DNA of 7,195 nucleotides, taken from positions 1-7,195 of the forward strand of contig JAKALZ010000090.1 of NCBI GenBank assembly GCA_021813065.1, in the 5' to 3' direction. This stretch comes from a bacterium (GTDB lineage Bacteria; Spirochaetota; Spirochaetia; Treponematales; Rectinemataceae). Made by a program: the position numbers and the translations under genes. The notes beneath the pieces are model-generated. The model did no database searches. It saw only the letters and a program-made list of their open reading frames with translations, and was not told the DNA's origin. Of the stretch, positions 5,245 to 7,195 are shown one piece after another. Numbering within the stretch: the first letter of the stretch is position 1; every line of letters starts with the position of its first letter.

Positions 5245-5619
5245 TCACGCTTTCCACAATCCATGCAGATTGCAGTATTCTCGTGCGGTGACCTTGTTGG
5301 CCTTTACGGGGAAGAAGGCTTTGGGTTCTTGCCCTGGAGAGAGAAATGCGCGATAGGAAGTGTCATCCGCGATGAGTTCGATCCACTCGATGTAGTGCTT
5401 CTCTTCCATGGGGTGAGCGACCGCGCCAACCTTGACCCACCAGCCGTCAACGGTTTTTTCAAGCACTGGGACGTGTTTTTCTTTCGCCGCGTCGGTAGTG
5501 TTCTCAACGAGGAGCTTCATGGGCTCTCCGCAGCACACGAGTCCGCCCTCGCCCGCATGGAGCACTTCGACGATATTGCCACATTTCATGCACTTATACA
5601 CTTGTCTTTTCTGTGTCAT
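5245..5619 (-). CDS. dfx: Desulfoferrodoxin (two-iron superoxide reductase)
   Basis: Reduces superoxide to hydrogen peroxide in the cytoplasm without releasing oxygen, using electrons from rubredoxin. At 124 residues it is the two-domain form. The N-terminal desulforedoxin-like domain binds iron through C10, C13, C29 and C30 (CMKC and CC). The C-terminal domain has the catalytic centre: EKH (E47, K48, H49), H69, H75, and C116 with H119 in CNLH. All expected ligands are present, so the enzyme should be active. The start at 5619 follows GGAGGT (5631-5626) by 6 nt. It is the middle gene of the operon, with 21-nt gaps on both sides. The C116-H119 pair sits close to the C-terminus, as in the family. 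Confidence 0.97.
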   Translation of the reverse strand: MTQKRQVYKCMKCGNIVEVLHAGEGGLVCCGEPMKLLVENTTDAAKEKHVPVLEKTVDGWWVKVGAVAHPMEEKHYIEWIELIADDTSYRAFLSPGQEPKAFFPVKANKVTAREYCNLHGLWKA

Positions 5620-5640
5620 ATAAACACCTCCAGGCAGAAT

Positions 5641-6216
5641 TTACCAATTTTCACCTATGAGTTCAAAATATGCCTGCGGATGGGCGCACGCGGGGCATAC
5701 TTTTGGCGCTTCGGTTCCCTCAAAGAGGTAACCGCAGTTGAGGCAGCGCCATACCGCTGGTTTTTCTCGCTTAAACACACGACCTGCGTCGATATTCGCC
5801 ATGAAACCCTCATAGCGCTTGGCATGCTGCTTTTCGGCTACCGCGATTGACTCGAACACCATCGCAATAGCGGAGAAGCCCTCTTCGCGCGCGATTGCCG
5901 CGAATCCGGGGTACATTTCCTTCCACTCGTAGTTTTCGCCGCCCGCGGCTTCCTGAAGGTTTTCTCTCGTCGTTCCGATAACGCCAGCGGGGAATTCCGC
6001 GGTGACCTTGGCCGTGCCTCCTTCGAGGAATTTAAAGAGGCGTTTCGCATGCTCCTTTTCCTGATTCGCGGTCTCTTCGAACACAAGCTGGATCTGCACA
6101 AAGCCCTCTTCCTTGGCCTTGGACGCGAAATACGTATAGCGGTTGCGCGCCTGCGATTCGCCCGCGAATGCGGTGAGAAGATTCACTTCAGTCTTTGTTC
6201 CTTTAACACTTTTCAT
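5641..6216 (-). CDS. rbr: Rubrerythrin (NADH-linked peroxide reductase)
   Basis: Reduces hydrogen peroxide to water in the cytoplasm, drawing electrons from rubredoxin. Length is 191 residues, the same as the Desulfovibrio vulgaris protein. The diiron four-helix domain shows E20 (FAGESQARNRY), E53 and H56 (EKEH), E94 and E97 (GGENYEW), and E128 with H131 (AEKQH). The C-terminal rubredoxin-like domain has C158, C161 (CLNCGY) and C174, C177 (CPAC). The start at 6216 lies after GAGGAGG; a longer in-frame reading from 6393 crosses the promoter and is rejected. It is the first gene of the operon, with its own promoter at 6271-6299 and a dyad in the leader (6232-6250). Such operons are often induced by oxygen or peroxide; the regulator is not visible here. 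Confidence 0.97.
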   Translation of the reverse strand: MKSVKGTKTEVNLLTAFAGESQARNRYTYFASKAKEEGFVQIQLVFEETANQEKEHAKRLFKFLEGGTAKVTAEFPAGVIGTTRENLQEAAGGENYEWKEMYPGFAAIAREEGFSAIAMVFESIAVAEKQHAKRYEGFMANIDAGRVFKREKPAVWRCLNCGYLFEGTEAPKVCPACAHPQAYFELIGENW

Positions 6217-6231
6217 TGTTTCCTCCTCATG

Positions 6232-6250
6232 AAATGCCCTATGGCCATTT
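6232..6250 (-). promoter_or_regulatory. Inverted repeat in the rbr leader, candidate operator or RNA hairpin
   Basis: AAATGCCC (6232-6239) and GGCCATTT (6243-6250) are inverted arms matching at 7 of 8 positions around TAT. The element lies between the predicted transcription start (about 6264) and the rbr ribosome binding site. It could bind a repressor or fold in the mRNA just before the ribosome site. It does not look like a PerR box, which is AT-rich. Confidence 0.4.
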
Positions 6251-6270
6251 CGGGTAATATGGTCAATTTG

Positions 6271-6299
6271 ATTATATGATACTCGAACGACGAACGCAA
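6271..6299 (-). promoter_or_regulatory. Promoter of the rbr-dfx-rubredoxin operon
   Basis: On the minus strand TATAAT (6276-6271) is a perfect -10. TTGCGT (6299-6294), 17 nt upstream, matches the -35 at its first three bases. The weak -35 would suit an activated or regulated promoter. The leader to the rbr ATG would be about 48 nt. Confidence 0.55.
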
Positions 6300-6374
6300 A
6301 CGCTTTGCCGGCGGCCGTCCTGTCAAATTTGAATCGCACCGCGCACCGCGCGCGTCTCTCTTGTGGGAGACAAC

Positions 6375-7085
6375 ATGGATGAGTGGTATGCATACGAGAG
6401 AGTGATCCTTAAAGCGGATCGGGCGGTAGCCAACCCCGACATCCGTGAACGGATGGTAAAATCGGGCAGCAGCGCGATTTCTAATCTAGATCTAATGACA
6501 GCCATCCTGGGAACTGGCAAGCACGACAAGCCCGTGAGGAAGCTAGCGAAAGAGGTCCTCGACCAGATCAGCGGAGGCACGCGCTCCTTCGATATCAAGA
6601 CTTTGATGGCTATTGATGGGATGGGCAAAGCGAAGAGCTGCGTTGTCGCGGCGGCGATCGAGTTGGGACGTCGCATATTCTCGACCCGGGGTATGCGGGT
6701 GGCGATGCCCAAGGATGCCTATCCGCTCCTCATTCATTATGCCGATGTAAAGCAGGAACATTTTATCGTCATCTCTCTCAACGGCGGACACGAAGTGAAC
6801 GCGGTGCGGGAGATCACGAAGGGATTGATCAATAAGACTGTTGTGCATCCCAGAGAGGTTTTCGCGGATCCGATCACCGATCGGGCTTGCGCGATCATCG
6901 TGGCGCACAATCATCCGAGCGGAAATCTCGAGCCCTCTGAAGAAGACAGAGAAATAACCGAGCGGCTCTTGCGATCCGGCGAAATTCTCGGTATCCCGCT
7001 CCTCGACCACCTGATTTTTTCAGGAAACGGGTACTACAGCTTTGTGGAGAGGGGGCTGATCAATATGGAGAAACGCGGTGAGTGA
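6375..7085 (+). CDS. radC: RadC family protein (JAMM/MPN+ metalloprotease-like)
   Basis: A 236-residue RadC/YicR-type protein; despite the name, a direct DNA-repair role is doubtful and the biochemical function is unknown. A helix-hairpin-helix region (about 78-88, IDGMGKAKS) follows the LMTAILGTG segment (40-48). The C-terminal JAMM domain has E128, the zinc motif H178-N-H180-P-S-G with D191 (AHNHPSGNLEPSEED), and LLDHLIFSG to YSFVERGL at the end. All putative zinc and catalytic residues are present. The usual RPREKL-type N-terminus is replaced by a divergent stretch (ADRAVANPDIRERMVKSG). The ATG at 6375 follows GGGAG (6365-6369); an in-frame GTG at 6363 precedes that site. It is divergent from rbr. 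I could not find a convincing promoter. Confidence 0.94.
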   Translation: MDEWYAYERVILKADRAVANPDIRERMVKSGSSAISNLDLMTAILGTGKHDKPVRKLAKEVLDQISGGTRSFDIKTLMAIDGMGKAKSCVVAAAIELGRRIFSTRGMRVAMPKDAYPLLIHYADVKQEHFIVISLNGGHEVNAVREITKGLINKTVVHPREVFADPITDRACAIIVAHNHPSGNLEPSEEDREITERLLRSGEILGIPLLDHLIFSGNGYYSFVERGLINMEKRGE

Positions 7086-7195
7086 ACTTGATAATTCACA
7101 CGAAATATAGTACGAGAACGCGCCACAGGGGCACAGCGACGAAACGCGCCCTTCAACGCGCTCACGGCACGTCTCTAGGTACGTCTAGATCTGAA
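7086..7195. other. Non-coding tail after radC
   Basis: A 110-nt stretch with no gene start that I can support. A weak stem (GTGAA 7082-7086 / TTCAC 7095-7099) overlaps the radC stop and lacks a U-tract. ACGTCT occurs twice near the end, in CACGTCTCTAGG and TACGTCTAGA, without clear meaning. Confidence 0.4.

Noticed and set aside
5263..5850. 195-codon plus-strand frame
   Set aside because: It lies antisense to dfx and rbr, whose metal ligands are all intact. It has no promoter or ribosome site.
6217..6393. N-terminal extension of rubrerythrin
   Set aside because: It would read through the promoter and the ribosome site. The start at 6216 gives the standard 191-residue length.
6543..7010. 155-codon minus-strand frame
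   Set aside because: It is a shadow of radC, which has the full JAMM motif.
7088..7116. Possible promoter TTGATA-N17-TACGAG after radC
   Set aside because: The -10 is poor and no downstream gene is visible in the window.

Overview
The window comes from an anaerobic bacterium of moderately high GC content. The strongest clue is a complete oxygen-defence cassette (rubrerythrin, desulfoferrodoxin and rubredoxin), which is typical of strict anaerobes. The radical SAM, DUF134 and DUF5320 genes also have mainly anaerobic distributions. The small protein at 4571-4861 and the style of the RadC N-terminus remind me of spirochaetes, but this is a weak impression from memory and not a taxonomic call.

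Layout, left to right. 1-636 (-): N-terminal half of the recombination protein RadA, cut by the window edge. 637-825: divergent promoter region. 826-1582 (+): two-gene operon of a PadR-type repressor and a small glycine-rich DUF5320-type protein. 1591-1618: perfect 28-bp palindrome between convergent genes. 1626-2618 (-): radical SAM enzyme of the COG0731 type, with its own consensus promoter. 2696-3004 (-): DUF134 helix-turn-helix protein. 3131-4441 (+): RlmI-like PUA plus methyltransferase protein. 4571-4861 (-): small protein of unknown function. 4862-5061: three hairpins, one of them a good terminator for the operon to its right. 5062-6216 (-): rbr-dfx-rubredoxin operon with equal 21-nt gaps. 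6217-6374: shared upstream region of rbr and radC. 6375-7085 (+): complete radC. 7086-7195: short non-coding tail.

How the genes work together. The rbr-dfx-rd operon forms a full reductive detoxification route. Desulfoferrodoxin reduces superoxide to peroxide, rubrerythrin reduces peroxide to water, and rubredoxin supplies electrons. The PadR/DUF5320 pair, the radical SAM gene and DUF134 form a small group of regulators and small proteins whose relatives often cluster near iron-sulfur or molybdenum cofactor genes in anaerobes. No NifX/NifB/Mrp gene is visible here, so that link is inference. RadA and RadC are housekeeping or DNA-processing proteins at the edges.

The least ordinary signal is in the start regions. 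Three genes (radA, the radical SAM gene and the methyltransferase) have a -10 hexamer only 6-7 nt before an ATG and no Shine-Dalgarno sequence, which suggests leaderless transcripts. The other genes carry clear ribosome binding sites. I found no tRNA, rRNA, CRISPR array, transposase or integrase.
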